37,433 nucleotides of DNA from Pseudomonas sp. PD9R (GCF_019200975.1 NZ_JAHTMR010000030.1:1-37433), one strand, 5' to 3'; numbered from the stretch's first letter, positions 24,001 to 32,051 are shown. The notes: generated from the letters alone by a model not told the origin. A program made the numbers and translations.

Positions 24001-26080
24001 TCTGAATATCAACATTGGTGAGGGTGAAAGGCTCAAACAGATGATTCGCACGCACGCCATCAATCGTGACCCGCTGCGCTCGCTGCTGGCGCAACACCCG
24101 AATCTCAAGCCCACCTATGACTCGAGCGTGATGCGCTTGCTTGGCGGGTCCGATGGTTACTACCGGAAGCCCACCAACACCCCAACATTGCAAAACCGTG
24201 CCCACTCGCTGTTTCCGCATCTATCGCCTGAGGAGTTGCAGGTGTTTGTCGAGCGATTGCAGCGGCATCCGACCGGGCCACGGGCCGAGCTGCACCGACT
24301 GTTCAATCAACACGCGCAATTGTTCGATGATCTGAATGCCTGGCGCAGTGAAATTCCATTGTTTGTTCCGGACACGCAAAACAGGGTCAGCCCGGAGCAA
24401 TTCGGCACTGAACAGCAAATCCGTCGACAGTTCATGGGTGAATTGCTGGACTGCTGGCGTCGTCAGGCCACCTACGACATCGCCGACGGACAACCTGTTG
24501 ACTTCAATTTTTCACAACCGATATTGGGCGATCTGCCAGTGCTGAATGTCGACTTCCCACAGGTACGCAATTTGTTGTTGGAGGGGCATCGCGCGACCCG
24601 CGGAGTGAATGAATTCCTGAAAGGATTTTCCGGGATAAACCGCTTGGTCCTGCGTAACTTCAATCTGGGCCAACTGCCAGAGGCCATTGCGCAATGGCCG
24701 CAACTCAACGAGTTGATTCTCAGCGACTGCGGCGTAACGCTTACAGCTCAAAGCCAGGCCTCACTTGCAGGGTTGAACAACCTGGGCGTGCTCGATCTGT
24801 ATAAAAACCCACTCGGGATGCTTCCCTCGCTGCAGAACCTGCCGAATCTCAATTACGTCGACCTTTGCGAAACCGGCCTGACCGACCTTCCGCCAGGACT
24901 GCTGACGCGACAACGCCTGCGGACCGCCCTGCTCAATGACAACCGGATCACAGAGCTGCCAACCGCACTGTTTAATTTGCCCGGCAAAATGCAAGAAGGT
25001 TTCGACCTGGGCGGCAACCCGATTTCCGCCGCCGGCCGCGAGCGGATCAAAGTCCATTTCAACCAGACTCGCCGAGACTTCGGCATCTTTGTTGAACAGA
25101 CGTATATCCGGCGTCTGCAAGTGCTTTACCCGCTAATGGATCAGGAAGAGGCCAGCGAGTTCATCTATCGCCTGCCCGGCACGCTGGCCGAAGGCCGGAT
25201 AGAACTGGTGCGCCTGGAAAACGAGTACGAAACCCTGCGAAACGATCTCGCTGCCTGGACGGCCCACCTTCCCCCACTTCACCCCGACAGCGGCGAACCT
25301 TTTACTGCACAGCAGCTACTGATCGAACACGCCACTCGCGACGAATTCAAACAACTGATGGAACGCTGCTGGCGTCGGGAAACCGAGCTCGACGATTTCA
25401 ATCAGGACCTTGAGCCCAGCTATGAGCTGAGCCTGACAACCATCATTGCCGGTGACTTGCCAGTGCTCACTGCGGATTTCAGCCACGTCTCGCTGCTGTA
25501 CCTGCACAGCGATGCCGGGCTAACGACAGGCGCCGGGCGCTTCCTGCAATGCTTCCCCCGGCTCAAGTCCCTGACCATCCGGGAATACAACCTGCGGGAA
25601 ATGCCTGAAGCCATTTTCAGAATGGGCAAACTGACGGCCCTGGCGCTAAACGAGTGCAACGTAACCCTGACCGCGCAAACCGTACTGGAACTGGCGCAAC
25701 TGGAACGACTCGACTATCTGGACCTGAGCAACAACCCGCTTGCTCTTACTCCCGACATCAGCCAAATGCCTGGCATGGCGAATCTGCTACTGAGCGAAAC
25801 CGGCATCAATCAGCTGCCAGCAGGCTTGTTGCAATTAAAGTCATTGGACGTGGCGGATTTGAGCGGCAATGCGATCACTCACATCCCCAGCGACATTCTG
25901 GAACTGCCGCTGGAAATCGCTGAAAGCATCAACCTGAGGGATAACCCGCTGGATGAGCAAAGCGTGAAGACGCTGATCGCTTACTTCAAAAAGACCAGCA
26001 CCGATTTCGGCGTTCAAGCCGTGATCGAACAGGCAGAAATGGAGGTATCGACGTCGGAAGACTCTGATCCAGACGAGTAA
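21050..26080 (+). CDS. Giant DUF6543-like leucine-rich-repeat protein, NEL-less
   Basis: 1,676 residues from ATG 21050 (MNTEHSISDITDTF); the frame is open from 20876 but homologues start near 'H...IP.WL'. No clear Shine-Dalgarno is visible. The N-terminal ~1,000 residues resemble the large 'dermonecrotic-toxin-like' DUF6543 region of Pseudomonas effector-like proteins. It includes YQRTLDKILNDARVIAVSTA and a hydrophobic stretch at about 430-470 (LLNVAAFIALPFVPFLGELML). Two leucine-rich modules follow: helical lead-in plus LRR at ~1109-1348 and again ~1412-1655. Each has GDLPVL.DF, PEAI, LTAQ, NPL, ETG, LP.GLL and ends F..T..DFG. The usual C-terminal NEL E3 ubiquitin ligase domain (catalytic Cys) is absent; the protein ends in acidic EDSDPDE. 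No signal peptide. It is inserted between argR and aruC, an accessory position. Target and secretion route unknown. Confidence 0.8.
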   Translation: MNTEHSISDITDTFRPDAHYLHLMNAIPSWLREAAPHRREALGKITPRMPQALKGAPKHHHAELGSLIAQQVTSQNRVDQALANLQNPAAFAEPLLNAALKTRFGLELDVSKTFLRLYIPTRYPWLRMKSGAARIWTVSLLDAVLHNFESGETTADAFESASTYITPPTANGQFNALPHILKKMPIAAFTHLCRELDMGDRYKKYLEDNLGISNPVAAAILKPKIRESQKTALSAALHMAQMQNLLSSDVHRLMRGLLDNLPFLRLRGQPWGSNDLTIMSARLTGIVVFAPDLERAGEVARVVAYIPDDPEHPIKEYPSSAAFAVELSQRLRNPDYQQFFSRFLNHEDRGHFFAQLNTQLAPITWQPVQPGDQRPTWRENPNQRPNLQMSVIPIRGELLSHLYQRTLDKILNDARVIAVSTASVDQKARWALWDSFTEIASVLLNVAAFIALPFVPFLGELMLAYMAYQLLDETFESIVDWAEGLTTEAFEHFMGVVQSAVQLGTFAAGGVIAVGEFRSVLPREIVQFIDRFNSVKLPNGKARYWKPDLASYEYSATLPKDLKTDALGLHPHQGKNLLTLEGNHYSVTQDSLAGQHRIEHPTRPDAYKPALKHNGAGAWQTELDQPLTWDQATVLRRIGPDMQRFSATERERMLTISGCHENALRKMHVNATQIPPLLADTLKRFKIDQDLQTFIERIGSERPDDYLNADPVTQLELLCDYGYWPAEKGLRLVDVNTHTVWERVATDQIVVQINHTQSANGDLLKTLLQTLGDTDARILMQEEFGAPSPSVDTRARTLRHNLAELAQAKREILFSQRYRKLEQSSRPVVQRVIDVEPGLPTSLAEVLLDSASAQERRQLEKGTLSKRLTELAQEAGLQVRVTRAYEGLELHSTRNNLDTDRLALHSLERLPGWPGQLRLEIRQYAHGGQLIDSIGNPNALARKVLVLTDEGNYQAYDAAGNQLSSGSTLYSSLLQALPDGERIALNINIGEGERLKQMIRTHAINRDPLRSLLAQHPNLKPTYDSSVMRLLGGSDGYYRKPTNTPTLQNRAHSLFPHLSPEELQVFVERLQRHPTGPRAELHRLFNQHAQLFDDLNAWRSEIPLFVPDTQNRVSPEQFGTEQQIRRQFMGELLDCWRRQATYDIADGQPVDFNFSQPILGDLPVLNVDFPQVRNLLLEGHRATRGVNEFLKGFSGINRLVLRNFNLGQLPEAIAQWPQLNELILSDCGVTLTAQSQASLAGLNNLGVLDLYKNPLGMLPSLQNLPNLNYVDLCETGLTDLPPGLLTRQRLRTALLNDNRITELPTALFNLPGKMQEGFDLGGNPISAAGRERIKVHFNQTRRDFGIFVEQTYIRRLQVLYPLMDQEEASEFIYRLPGTLAEGRIELVRLENEYETLRNDLAAWTAHLPPLHPDSGEPFTAQQLLIEHATRDEFKQLMERCWRRETELDDFNQDLEPSYELSLTTIIAGDLPVLTADFSHVSLLYLHSDAGLTTGAGRFLQCFPRLKSLTIREYNLREMPEAIFRMGKLTALALNECNVTLTAQTVLELAQLERLDYLDLSNNPLALTPDISQMPGMANLLLSETGINQLPAGLLQLKSLDVADLSGNAITHIPSDILELPLEIAESINLRDNPLDEQSVKTLIAYFKKTSTDFGVQAVIEQAEMEVSTSEDSDPDE

Positions 26081-26092
26081 TCAGCACGCGAC

Positions 26093-27073
26093 TTAACCGC
26101 GTTCGGACGGCACCGACGACAACTCGAACGGACTGCTGCTGCGCCGCTGGTTGCGATCTTCGCGCGGTGTAGCACCGAAGAAGTTGCGATAGGCGCTGGA
26201 GAAGTGCGGCCCCGAGGAGAAGCCACACGACAAACCGATCTGGATGATCGACTTGCTGGTTTGCATCAACATCTGCCGGGCCTTGTTGAGGCGCAGTTCC
26301 AGGTAGTACTGGCTCGGCACACGGTTGAGGTACTGCTTGAAGATACGCTCCAACTGCCGACGGGACACGCACACATGCTGGGCGATTTCGTCGGTGGTCA
26401 GCGGCTCTTCGATGTTGGCTTCCATCAGCAGCACCGCCTGGGTGAGCTTCGGATGGCTGGAGCCGAGACGGTTCTGCAAAGGAATGCGCTGACGCTCGCC
26501 GCCCTCGCGAATGCGCTCGACCACCAGTTCTTCCGATACCGCGCCAGCCAGTTCGGCACCGTGATCGCGAGCCAGCACCGCCAGCAGCAAGTCGAGCACC
26601 GACATGCCGCCGCACGCGGTCAGGCGATCGCGATCCCAGTCGAACAGGTGACTGGTGGCGATGACTTTCGGGAAGCGTTCGGCGAAATCGTCTTGCCAGC
26701 GCCAATGCACGGCAGCGCGATAACCGTCGAGCAAACCGAGTTGCGCCAACGGATAAACACCGGCCGACAAACCGCCGATCACGCAACCGGCACGCACCAG
26801 TTGTTTGAGCGAGCTGCTGAGCGCCGGCGCCATCGAAGTGGGAGGCTCGTCGGCAAGCAGGAACAGTTTCTGGAAGTTTTCGAGCTTGCCGGCCCATGGC
26901 TCACCCGGCAATTGCCAGGCGCCTTCGCTCGGCGGTTCGGCCTGCAAAAACGACAATTCGTAAACCACGTCCGGATGCACACGCTGGGCAACACGCAAGG
27001 CCTCCTCAGCCAGCGCAAGCGTCAGTGCTTTAGTGCTGGGCCAAATCAGGAAACCTATTCGATGGGCAGTCAT
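26093..27073 (-). CDS. argR: Arginine-responsive regulator ArgR (AraC family)
   Basis: 326 residues. Pseudomonas ArgR is unrelated to E. coli ArgR: an N-terminal DJ-1/PfpI-like ligand domain (RIGFLIWPSTKALTLALAEEALRVA, CVIGGLSAGVYPLAQLGLLDGYRAAVHWRW) plus a C-terminal AraC/XylS helix-turn-helix pair (EPLTTDEIAQHVCVSRRQLERIFKQYLNRVPSQYYLELRLNKARQML, IGLSCGFSSGPHFSSAYRNFFG). It activates aru and aot operons and represses arginine biosynthesis in response to arginine. Start MTAHRIGF follows the P. aeruginosa protein; a longer frame from 27166 is not conserved. It follows aotP by 222 bp that contain a REP pair. Convergent with the LRR gene, only 12 bp apart. Confidence 0.97.
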   Translation of the reverse strand: MTAHRIGFLIWPSTKALTLALAEEALRVAQRVHPDVVYELSFLQAEPPSEGAWQLPGEPWAGKLENFQKLFLLADEPPTSMAPALSSSLKQLVRAGCVIGGLSAGVYPLAQLGLLDGYRAAVHWRWQDDFAERFPKVIATSHLFDWDRDRLTACGGMSVLDLLLAVLARDHGAELAGAVSEELVVERIREGGERQRIPLQNRLGSSHPKLTQAVLLMEANIEEPLTTDEIAQHVCVSRRQLERIFKQYLNRVPSQYYLELRLNKARQMLMQTSKSIIQIGLSCGFSSGPHFSSAYRNFFGATPREDRNQRRSSSPFELSSVPSERG

Positions 27074-27116
27074 GGCGGGCGATCCGAAACGAAGAACAGT
27101 GATGAAGGCATGGGCT

Positions 27117-27205
27117 CTGTAGGAGCTGTCGAGTGAAACGAGGCTGCGATCTTTAGATTTTAACAATCAGGATCAAAAGATCGCAGCCTTCGGCAGCTCC
27201 TACAG
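27117..27205. repeat. REP palindrome pair (family A) between aotP and argR
   Basis: Inverted pair of the CTGTAGGAGCTGTCGAGTG / GCTGCGATC family with the AT-rich tips facing inward, same layout as at 12752. It may uncouple argR expression from the transporter genes. Confidence 0.9.
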
Positions 27206-27295
27206 GGTATCCGACAAGCCACGTCCGACAAAGGATCGGGGCCAGTCTTCAGGCTGCGAAGCATGCACTATCGCGGTGCACAACGGCAGTCCTGA

Positions 27296-28060
27296 TTACT
27301 TCAGGCTACCCGAGAGGAATTGCTGCAGACGTTCAGATTTCGGGTTCACCAGCACTTCACGCGGGTTGCCGCTTTCTTCGACGACACCTTTGTGCAGGAA
27401 CACCAACTGGTTCGACACTTCACGGGCGAAACCCATTTCGTGGGTCACCACCACCATGGTCCGGCCTTCTTGGGCCAGGGCCTGCATGACTTTCAGCACG
27501 TCGCCGACCAGTTCCGGGTCGAGGGCCGACGTAGGTTCGTCGAACAGCATCACCTCAGGTTCCATCGCCAGTGCACGGGCAATCGCCACGCGCTGCTGCT
27601 CGCCGCCGGACATGTGGCCAGGGTAAGCGTCCTTGCGATGTGCCACGCCGACCTTGTTCAGGTAATGCTCGGCCTTGTCACGGGCCTCGGCCTTGGACAT
27701 GCCGAGTACGTGAACCGGCGCTTCCATGATGTTTTCCAGCGCGGTCATGTGCGACCACAGGTTGAAGTGCTGGAACACCATCGACAGGCGCGAACGCATG
27801 CGTTGCAGCTGTTTCGGATCAGCCGCCTTCAGCGCGCCGTCCTTGTTCGCCACCAGCTTCAACTCTTCGTTGTTGAGCAGGATCTTGCCCGCGTGCGGCT
27901 GCTCCAGCAGGTTGATGCAGCGCAGGAAGGTACTTTTGCCGGAGCCACTGGAGCCGATGATGCTGATCACATCGCCAGCCGCCGCTTTCAGGGACACGCC
28001 CTTGAGCACTTCGTGACTGCCATAGCGTTTATGCAGGTCTTGGACTTCAAGTTTGTACAT
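27296..28060 (-). CDS. aotP: Arginine/ornithine ABC transporter ATP-binding protein AotP
   Basis: 254 residues, polar-amino-acid ABC ATPase of the HisP/ArtP type, driving the AotQ-AotM channel. Walker A GSSGSGKST, Q-loop FQHFNLWSHM, signature MSGGEQQRVAIARAL, Walker B VMLFDEPTSALDP, H-loop VVVTHEMGFA. Start MYKLEV was chosen because this is the conserved start and length; five residues upstream in frame are probably not translated. Lies 26 bp after aotO. Confidence 0.96.
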   Translation of the reverse strand: MYKLEVQDLHKRYGSHEVLKGVSLKAAAGDVISIIGSSGSGKSTFLRCINLLEQPHAGKILLNNEELKLVANKDGALKAADPKQLQRMRSRLSMVFQHFNLWSHMTALENIMEAPVHVLGMSKAEARDKAEHYLNKVGVAHRKDAYPGHMSGGEQQRVAIARALAMEPEVMLFDEPTSALDPELVGDVLKVMQALAQEGRTMVVVTHEMGFAREVSNQLVFLHKGVVEESGNPREVLVNPKSERLQQFLSGSLK

Positions 28061-28086
28061 GCGGTCGGTTCTCACAAAACAGTCAG

Positions 28087-29199
28087 TCAGTCGTTGAGCA
28101 AGCGCCCGTGACGCAGCGCTTCGCGCCCCGCCACCTTGGCCAGCCAGAAACCGGGTTGGGCATAACGCAGCCGTTCAATGGCAAACAGCACCCCGGACGT
28201 ACCAGCACACACCGTGCTGACCCGATCCGCCAGCGGATCGATCACTTCGAAAATCTCGTCACCAGCTTCAACCCATTCACCAGGTTTACGCAGAAAACTC
28301 ACCACACCGGGGTGCGGTGCAAACAGCAATTCAGTGCCTTCGAACGGCATGCCTTCACAGGCTTCCCGGGCAGGTTTCGGCCATTCACCGCTGATCAAAC
28401 CCTGCTCGGCGAGGAACGCCAGAATGCCTTCGGCATGAGCCTCGGATTCGGCGCGACCGGTGTCGGCCTGACCACCCAGTTCAATGGTCGTCGCCAGGCA
28501 GGCCAATGGAATTTGTGCATCCGGGAACAGACGCGACAAACGCAGCCACGAGAGCGAACAGGCTTCGTCGAACGAGCTGCCGCCGGAATCTTCCGCCAGC
28601 AAACCGACTCGCACGTTGAGGTGCGCAGCCAGCGAACGCCACTGCGGCCAATGCTGCGGCAACGCGTACATGTGCAGCGCGGCTTCAGCATCGCAGTGCA
28701 AATCCAGCACTACGTCGGCGGTGCAGGCATGGCTGAGCAAGATGCGCTGCATGCCTTGCAACTGGCTGCTGGCCGGCGGCAATGCGGCGAGCGCATCGCT
28801 CATGGATTGACGGATCAATCGGATATTGGCGTGCGGATCATCGCCTAGATGCCCGGCGAGTTCGGCAGCCACTGGCGCACTGAGCTCGACGAAATCACGG
28901 TTGAAGTTCTTGCCGCTGCCCGCCTCGAAACGCCCTTGATGATTGCCCTGAAGCAACTGACCGAGGCCCAGTGGATTGGCCACCGGCACCAGTTCGATCA
29001 CGCCATTCAACAGGCCTTGGGTTTCAAGTTCGGCCAGGCGTTTTTTCAGCGCCCAAGCGGTGCGCATGCCCGGCAGTTCATCAGCGTGGAGGCTGGCCTG
29101 GATGTAGGCCTTGCGCTCGCCGCCGCCGAAGCGGAACACCGAAATATGACGTTCGCTGCCGAGGTGACTCCACGGCAAAGCATGATCGATGCGCTCCAT
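28087..29199 (-). CDS. aotO: AotO, AstE/AspA-like M14 family zinc hydrolase in the aot operon
   Basis: 370 residues, succinylglutamate desuccinylase/aspartoacylase superfamily. Putative Zn ligands H38 and E41 in QASLHADELPGM and H168 in DLHCDAEAALHMY; E240 in TTIELGGQ the likely base. The C-terminal ~90 residues (GVVSFLRKPGEWVEAGDEIFEVIDP) form a biotinyl/lipoyl-like fold segment common in these proteins. In P. aeruginosa the same gene sits in aotJQMOP and is reported as dispensable for arginine/ornithine uptake. Its substrate is unknown; an N-acyl or peptide-like derivative of a basic amino acid is a reasonable guess. The ATG follows the aotM stop by 1 base. Confidence 0.88.
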   Translation of the reverse strand: MERIDHALPWSHLGSERHISVFRFGGGERKAYIQASLHADELPGMRTAWALKKRLAELETQGLLNGVIELVPVANPLGLGQLLQGNHQGRFEAGSGKNFNRDFVELSAPVAAELAGHLGDDPHANIRLIRQSMSDALAALPPASSQLQGMQRILLSHACTADVVLDLHCDAEAALHMYALPQHWPQWRSLAAHLNVRVGLLAEDSGGSSFDEACSLSWLRLSRLFPDAQIPLACLATTIELGGQADTGRAESEAHAEGILAFLAEQGLISGEWPKPAREACEGMPFEGTELLFAPHPGVVSFLRKPGEWVEAGDEIFEVIDPLADRVSTVCAGTSGVLFAIERLRYAQPGFWLAKVAGREALRHGRLLND

Positions 29200-29200
29200 A

Positions 29201-29899
29201 TTAGTGCTTCCGCGGGGCCAGATAGCCCAGCCAGCGGCGCTCGGCCAGTTTGAACAGCTTCACCAGGATGAAGGTCAGGCAGAGGTAGAACACGCCAGCC
29301 GTGATGTACGCCTCGAACGGCAAGTAAAATTGGGCGTTAACCGTGCGCGCGGCACCGGTGATGTCGATCAGGGTCACGATGGACGCCAGACTGGTGGTCT
29401 GCAGCATCATGATCACTTCGTTGCTGTACTGCGGCAGCGCCCGGCGCAGGGCCGACGGCAGCAGGATGCGCTTGTACATTTTGAACCGCGACATGCCCAT
29501 GGCCTTGGCCGCTTCGATCTCGCCGTTCGGCGTGGCGCGCAGGCTGCCGGCAATGATTTCGGCGGTGTAGGCGCTGGTGTTGATGGCGAACGCCAGGCAC
29601 GCACAGAATGTTGCGCTGGACAGCCACGGCCAGAGGAAGCTTTCACGTACTGCTTCGAATTGCGCCAGACCGTAGTAGATCAAAAACAGCTGCACCAGCA
29701 TCGGCGTGCCGCGGATCACGTAGGTGTAGAGCCAGGCCGTCATGTTGACGACGGCGTTTTTGGAGACGCGCATCAAGCCCAGCGGCAACGCACACAGCAG
29801 GCCGAAGAACAGCGACAGCGCGAGCAATTTGAGGGTGGTCAGCAGGCCGCCAAAGTACAGCGGCAAGGCCTCCCAAATGACGTTGTAGTCGAAGATCAT
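29201..29899 (-). CDS. aotM: Arginine/ornithine ABC transporter permease AotM
   Basis: 232 residues, HisM-type inner-membrane permease of the polar amino acid family. Several hydrophobic helices (LLTTLKLLALSLFFGLLCALPLGLM, FLIYYGLAQF and others). EAA-like loop EIEAAKAMGMSRFKMYKRILLPSALRRALP contacts the ATPase. Pairs with AotQ; start overlaps the aotQ stop by four bases (ATGA). Confidence 0.95.
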   Translation of the reverse strand: MIFDYNVIWEALPLYFGGLLTTLKLLALSLFFGLLCALPLGLMRVSKNAVVNMTAWLYTYVIRGTPMLVQLFLIYYGLAQFEAVRESFLWPWLSSATFCACLAFAINTSAYTAEIIAGSLRATPNGEIEAAKAMGMSRFKMYKRILLPSALRRALPQYSNEVIMMLQTTSLASIVTLIDITGAARTVNAQFYLPFEAYITAGVFYLCLTFILVKLFKLAERRWLGYLAPRKH

Positions 29900-30585
29900 A
29901 GATCAGCCGCCCTTACGCCTACCGAGTAGCGCTTCTCAAGGTGACGCAATGCCAGCAACGAGACACTGGTGATCACCAGGTACATCGCCGCCACTGCGAG
30001 GAAGAAGGTGAAAGGCTCACGGGTAGCATCTGCCGCCTGCTTGGCCTTGAACATCATGTCTTGCAGGCCCACCACCGAAATCAGCGCGGTGGCCTTGGTC
30101 AGTACCAGCCAGTTGTTGGTGAACCCCGGAATCGCCAGACGAATCATCTGCGGCACCAACACCCGGAAGAACACCTGGAAGCTGCTCATGCCGTACGCCA
30201 TGCCGGCTTCGGCCTGCCCTTTAGGGATCGCCATGAACGCGCCACGGAAGGTTTCCGACAGGTACGCACCGAAGATGAAGCCCAAAGTGCCGATACCGGC
30301 GGCCAACGGGTTCAGGTCGATGTAGTCATCAAAACCGAGCAGCGGCGCGACGCGGTTGAGCAGGTCCTGACCACCGTAGAAAATCAGCAGGATCAGCACC
30401 AGATCGGGAATTCCGCGGATCACCGTGGAATACAGATCGCCCAGCCAGGCCAGCCAGCGCACCGGCGAAAGGCGCAGTGCCACGCCGATCAGCCCCAGAA
30501 CGATGGCCAGAGCCATGGACGACAAGGCGAGCTGAAGCGTCAGCCAAGCGCCATCGAGGATGACAGCCCCGTAGCCTTTCAACAT
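29896..30585 (-). CDS. aotQ: Arginine/ornithine ABC transporter permease AotQ
   Basis: 229 residues, HisQ-type permease. MLKGYGAVILDGAWLTLQLALSSMALAIVLGLIG opens with the first membrane segment. ATPase-contact loop KGQAEAGMAYGMSSFQVFFRVLVPQMIRLAIPG. Translationally coupled to aotM by a 4-bp overlap. Preceded by a stem-loop that separates it from aotJ. Confidence 0.95.
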   Translation of the reverse strand: MLKGYGAVILDGAWLTLQLALSSMALAIVLGLIGVALRLSPVRWLAWLGDLYSTVIRGIPDLVLILLIFYGGQDLLNRVAPLLGFDDYIDLNPLAAGIGTLGFIFGAYLSETFRGAFMAIPKGQAEAGMAYGMSSFQVFFRVLVPQMIRLAIPGFTNNWLVLTKATALISVVGLQDMMFKAKQAADATREPFTFFLAVAAMYLVITSVSLLALRHLEKRYSVGVRAADL

Positions 30586-30614
30586 GATTCAGGTCCTCGA
30601 AAGTTGGGATGAAA

Positions 30615-30655
30615 AAATGGCGCAAACCTCAGAGATCCTGTTGCTTGCGCCATTT
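30615..30655 (-). terminator. Intra-operon stem-loop between aotJ and aotQ
   Basis: On the minus strand: AAATGGCGCAA (30655-30645) / TTGCGCCATTT (30625-30615), 11-bp perfect stem, 19-nt loop, six T at its 3' side. Located 22 bp after the aotJ stop. Probably partial termination or 3' protection, giving more binding protein than permease. Confidence 0.7.
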
Positions 30656-30677
30656 CGGACTTGTCGTTGCGACGGAT

Positions 30678-31454
30678 TTACTTGCCGTAAATGTCGAAGT
30701 CGAAGTACTTGTCCTGGATTTGCTTGTACTTGCCGTTCGCACGAATGGCGGCGATGGCTGTGTTGAGCTTCTCCAGCTCAGCCGTGTCGCCCTTGCGAAC
30801 AGCGATACCTACGCCGTCGCCGAAGTATTTGACGTCGGTGAAGGCCGGACCGACGAACGCAAAGCCTTTGCCAGCGTCGGTTTTCAGGAAGCCGTCATTC
30901 AACAGGGTAGCGTCTGCCACGGTGCCGTCGAGGCGGCCGGCGGCCACGTCGAGGTAAATTTCGTTCTGCGAACCGTAAGGTTTGACTTCGGCACCCAGCG
31001 GAGCGAGGACTTCGCGAGCGAAACGCTCGTGGATCGAACCACGTTGCACGCCGATGTTCTTGCCCTTGAGCTCAGTCAGGCCGTCGCTGACTTGAGTGCC
31101 AGCCTTCATGACCAGGCGAGCCGGGGTGTTGTAGTACTTGTTGGTGAAGTCCACGGACTTCTTGCGATCTTCAGTGATCGACATGGACGACAGGATCGCG
31201 TCGATCTTGCGCACTTTGAGTGCAGGGATCAGACCGTCGAACTCTTGCTCGACCCATACGCACTTGACCTTCATATCTTCGCACAGCGCGTTGCCGATGT
31301 CGTAGTCGAAACCAACGATGCTGCCGTCTGGAGCCTTGGAAGCGAACGGAGGGTAAGCCGCTTCAATACCAATTTTCAGAGGCTTTTCATCGGCGAAGGT
31401 TGGCAGGGACAGCACGGACAGTGCCAGGGCGCCAAGCAGCACGAGTTTCTTCAT
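30678..31454 (-). CDS. aotJ: Arginine/ornithine-binding periplasmic protein AotJ
   Basis: 258 residues, family 3 solute-binding protein. Signal peptide MKKLVLLGALALSVLSLPTFA. Mature domain with KIGIEAAYPPFASKAPDGSIVGFDYDIGNALCEDM (signature), IDAILSSMSITEDRKKSVDFTNKYYNTPARLV and LDGTVADATLLNDGFL. Captures arginine and ornithine in the periplasm for AotQMP. The start was chosen at the signal peptide ATG with GGAG 8 nt upstream; the frame continues open to 31598 but that extension is not conserved. First gene of the aot operon, with an ArgR half-site upstream. Confidence 0.96.
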   Translation of the reverse strand: MKKLVLLGALALSVLSLPTFADEKPLKIGIEAAYPPFASKAPDGSIVGFDYDIGNALCEDMKVKCVWVEQEFDGLIPALKVRKIDAILSSMSITEDRKKSVDFTNKYYNTPARLVMKAGTQVSDGLTELKGKNIGVQRGSIHERFAREVLAPLGAEVKPYGSQNEIYLDVAAGRLDGTVADATLLNDGFLKTDAGKGFAFVGPAFTDVKYFGDGVGIAVRKGDTAELEKLNTAIAAIRANGKYKQIQDKYFDFDIYGK

Positions 31455-31623
31455 CTTGGGACTCCATCGGTAAAGGGCTAAAGCAGCAGAGTGAGCGACA
31501 GCCCAATATGCGAATGAGTGGAACCGGAAAGCGTTGCTGCGTCGTAGGAAGCGTGTACGAAAATTCAACACGGGCAACGACGAGCGAGTGATCGGCATTC
31601 TAACGACAGGCCCGAAGCCGATA

Positions 31624-31639
31624 TTTCTTCAATGCGACA
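31624..31639 (-). promoter_or_regulatory. ArgR half-site upstream of aotJ
   Basis: On the minus strand TGTCGC-N8-AA (TGTCGCATTGAAGAAA), exact fit to the Pseudomonas ArgR half-site and similar to the distal aruC site. Lies 170 bp upstream of the aotJ start. A possible second, degenerate half-site begins TGTCGT about 37 bp downstream; it does not meet the consensus. Confidence 0.7.
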
Positions 31640-31951
31640 ACTAATTACAGAAGCACCGAGAAAGCCGCCTGGGCACGTTGACAGCCCTGCAAAATCATGC
31701 AAGAGCGAAAGAGAGTAAACCGATCAATGTTGCAAATTGCGGGCCTATTATTGGCAAACCCTTCTAATCCGGCAAGCGCAGCGTCGGGTGTTATTTTTCT
31801 GGGGCACTTTTGAGGCGCGGATACAGGGCTTGGCGTTTCCCAATGCCCCGGATCGGCGCGAGCGGTTACACATTCAGTAACCGGAATGTTCGCAGGTAAC
31901 AGTAGGAAACAGCCGTCAGGTGAAGTCGATAATTATTGGTTGAAAATCAAC
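31640..31951. other. Intergenic region upstream of aotJ, no gene seen
   Basis: Upstream part of the aot control region and gap behind acs. No reading frame with recognisable product, no terminator and no riboswitch consensus seen in it. Confidence 0.4.
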
Positions 31952-32043
31952 GATCAAAAGATCGCAGCCTGCGGCAGCTCCTATATGGAACGCATCCCCC
32001 TGTAGGAGCTGTCGAGTGAAACGAGGCTGCGATCTTTTGATCT
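31952..32043. repeat. REP pair (family A) in outward orientation
   Basis: Two family A REP units. Here the AT-rich GATCAAAAGATC tips are on the outside and the GTAGGAGC ends face each other (31952-31984 and 32000-32043). This is the reverse of the arrangement at 12752, 27117 and 34244. Confidence 0.85.
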
Positions 32044-32051
32044 TCAAATAC

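Noticed and set aside
25986..26080. A hidden NEL E3 ligase domain at the C-terminus of the giant protein
   Set aside because: Only ~30 residues follow the last LRR and they are acidic with no Cys; argR starts its convergent frame 12 bp later, leaving no room.
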